The position numbers were made by a program, and so were the translations under genes. The notes under the pieces are model-generated. The model saw only the letters and a list, made by a program, of their open reading frames with translations, did not search any database and had not been told where the DNA came from. Positions 63,706 through 64,000 of a stretch of 64,000 bases of DNA are shown here, piece after piece. The DNA comes from Pseudomonas fragi. GTDB taxonomy: Bacteria; Pseudomonadota; Gammaproteobacteria; Pseudomonadales; Pseudomonadaceae. The stretch's first letter is position 1. Each line of letters begins with the position of its first letter. Location of the stretch: NCBI RefSeq assembly GCF_900105835.1, contig NZ_LT629783.1:3031001-3095000 (forward strand), written 5' to 3'.

Positions 63706-64000
63706 ACGTCGATCTCCCTGGGTTGATCCGATCGTATGTCGCTTAGCCCTTTGCATCAAGATGAAGCCTGTGACGTCCTGAAACAGCAGTCAAAGCTACT
63801 ATTGCTGCGCTGAAGGCAGGCCTATTGCGGGTGAGGTAAAAGCCCTGAGTTTTTTTGCACGACAGCCGTAAGCTTCTAAGAGAGGCTCCTGGTAGAAAAA
63901 CAAAGTCAAAAGAGCGTTTGCCATCACGAGTGAGGGTGAAATACTCTGGATACCAGAGACATCAACCAGTCCCACGAAGGTGTGACACTGCCCCTCCTAA
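63706..64000. other. Right-edge region without recognised gene
   Basis: The last 295 bp, after the Shedu start, hold its promoter and no complete ORF of coding character. The next island gene lies beyond the edge. Confidence 0.5.

Larger units (their letters stand above)
53268..64000. mobile_element. Genomic island integrated at tRNA-Arg(CCG), right end outside the window
   Basis: The region starts at the tRNA 3' end with a tyrosine integrase and is visibly AT-richer than the flanking core, with many AGA/ATA/TTA codons. REP elements, frequent up to 48.6 kb, are absent. It contains a serine recombinase, an HUH-type endonuclease, an XRE regulator, a Shedu defence nuclease and several unknown genes. 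Long gene-free stretches also differ from the compact core. The right junction is not seen. Confidence 0.85.

Overview
The window is chromosomal DNA of a Pseudomonas species, most likely of the P. fluorescens lineage. Three things support this. The gene order pepP-ubiH-ubiI, zapA-6S RNA-ygfA, algP-FKBP-algQ-dsbB-hemYXDC-algR-argH and gabDT-tRNA-Arg is typical of the genus. Eight GTGGGAGCGGGCTTGC-type REP palindromes of the fluorescent pseudomonads lie in the gaps. Several proteins (AlgP, AlgQ, the long PPK, the CDP-glucoseen reductase/UbiD pair) are characteristic of Pseudomonas. The species cannot be fixed from the sequence alone.

Core part (1-53,267). Positions 1-5,700 hold ubiquinone hydroxylases, aminopeptidase P, the cell-division factor ZapA, 6S RNA and a folate enzyme. 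Positions 5,900-11,400 hold an EVE protein and a YhiI/RbbA/YhhJ-type three-gene ABC exporter. Positions 11,500-19,900 hold small envelope proteins, a ChaC-type cyclotransferase, UbiD with a flavin/iron-sulfur reductase, an O-acyltransferase and Rho. Positions 20,000-24,550 hold thioredoxin and the convergent polyphosphate pair ppx/ppk. Positions 24,990-33,980 hold membrane and metabolism genes: DedA, a membrane hydroxylase, ElbB, a cytochrome-c/FTR1 iron permease, a LysE exporter, an MscS-like channel and an ABC-F protein. Positions 33,980-44,100 hold the alginate-regulator/haem cluster (algP, FKBP, algQ, dsbB, hemY-X-D-C, algR, argH). The sensor kinase gene algZ/fimS, expected between algR and argH, is missing. 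Positions 44,135-53,267 hold a glutathione transferase, a GGDEF/EAL protein, the DesA desaturase, a REC-HDOD protein, gabT/gabD and tRNA-Arg(CCG).

Accessory part (53,268 to the right edge). A visibly AT-richer genomic island begins directly at the 3' end of tRNA-Arg(CCG) with a 609-residue tyrosine integrase. It carries (i) a leftward two-gene operon of unknown proteins, the second with a PD-(D/E)XK nuclease-like motif; (ii) a rightward set of a serine recombinase, two small helix-turn-helix-type proteins and a protein with the three motifs of HUH rolling-circle endonucleases, preceded by a run of palindromes; (iii) a small secreted protein divergent from an XRE regulator; and (iv) a Shedu (SduA, DUF4263) anti-phage nuclease. 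No REP element occurs in the island and its right end is outside the window. The island looks like a defence-carrying integrative element. The two-gene PD-(D/E)XK operon and the HUH module are the best candidates for something undescribed.
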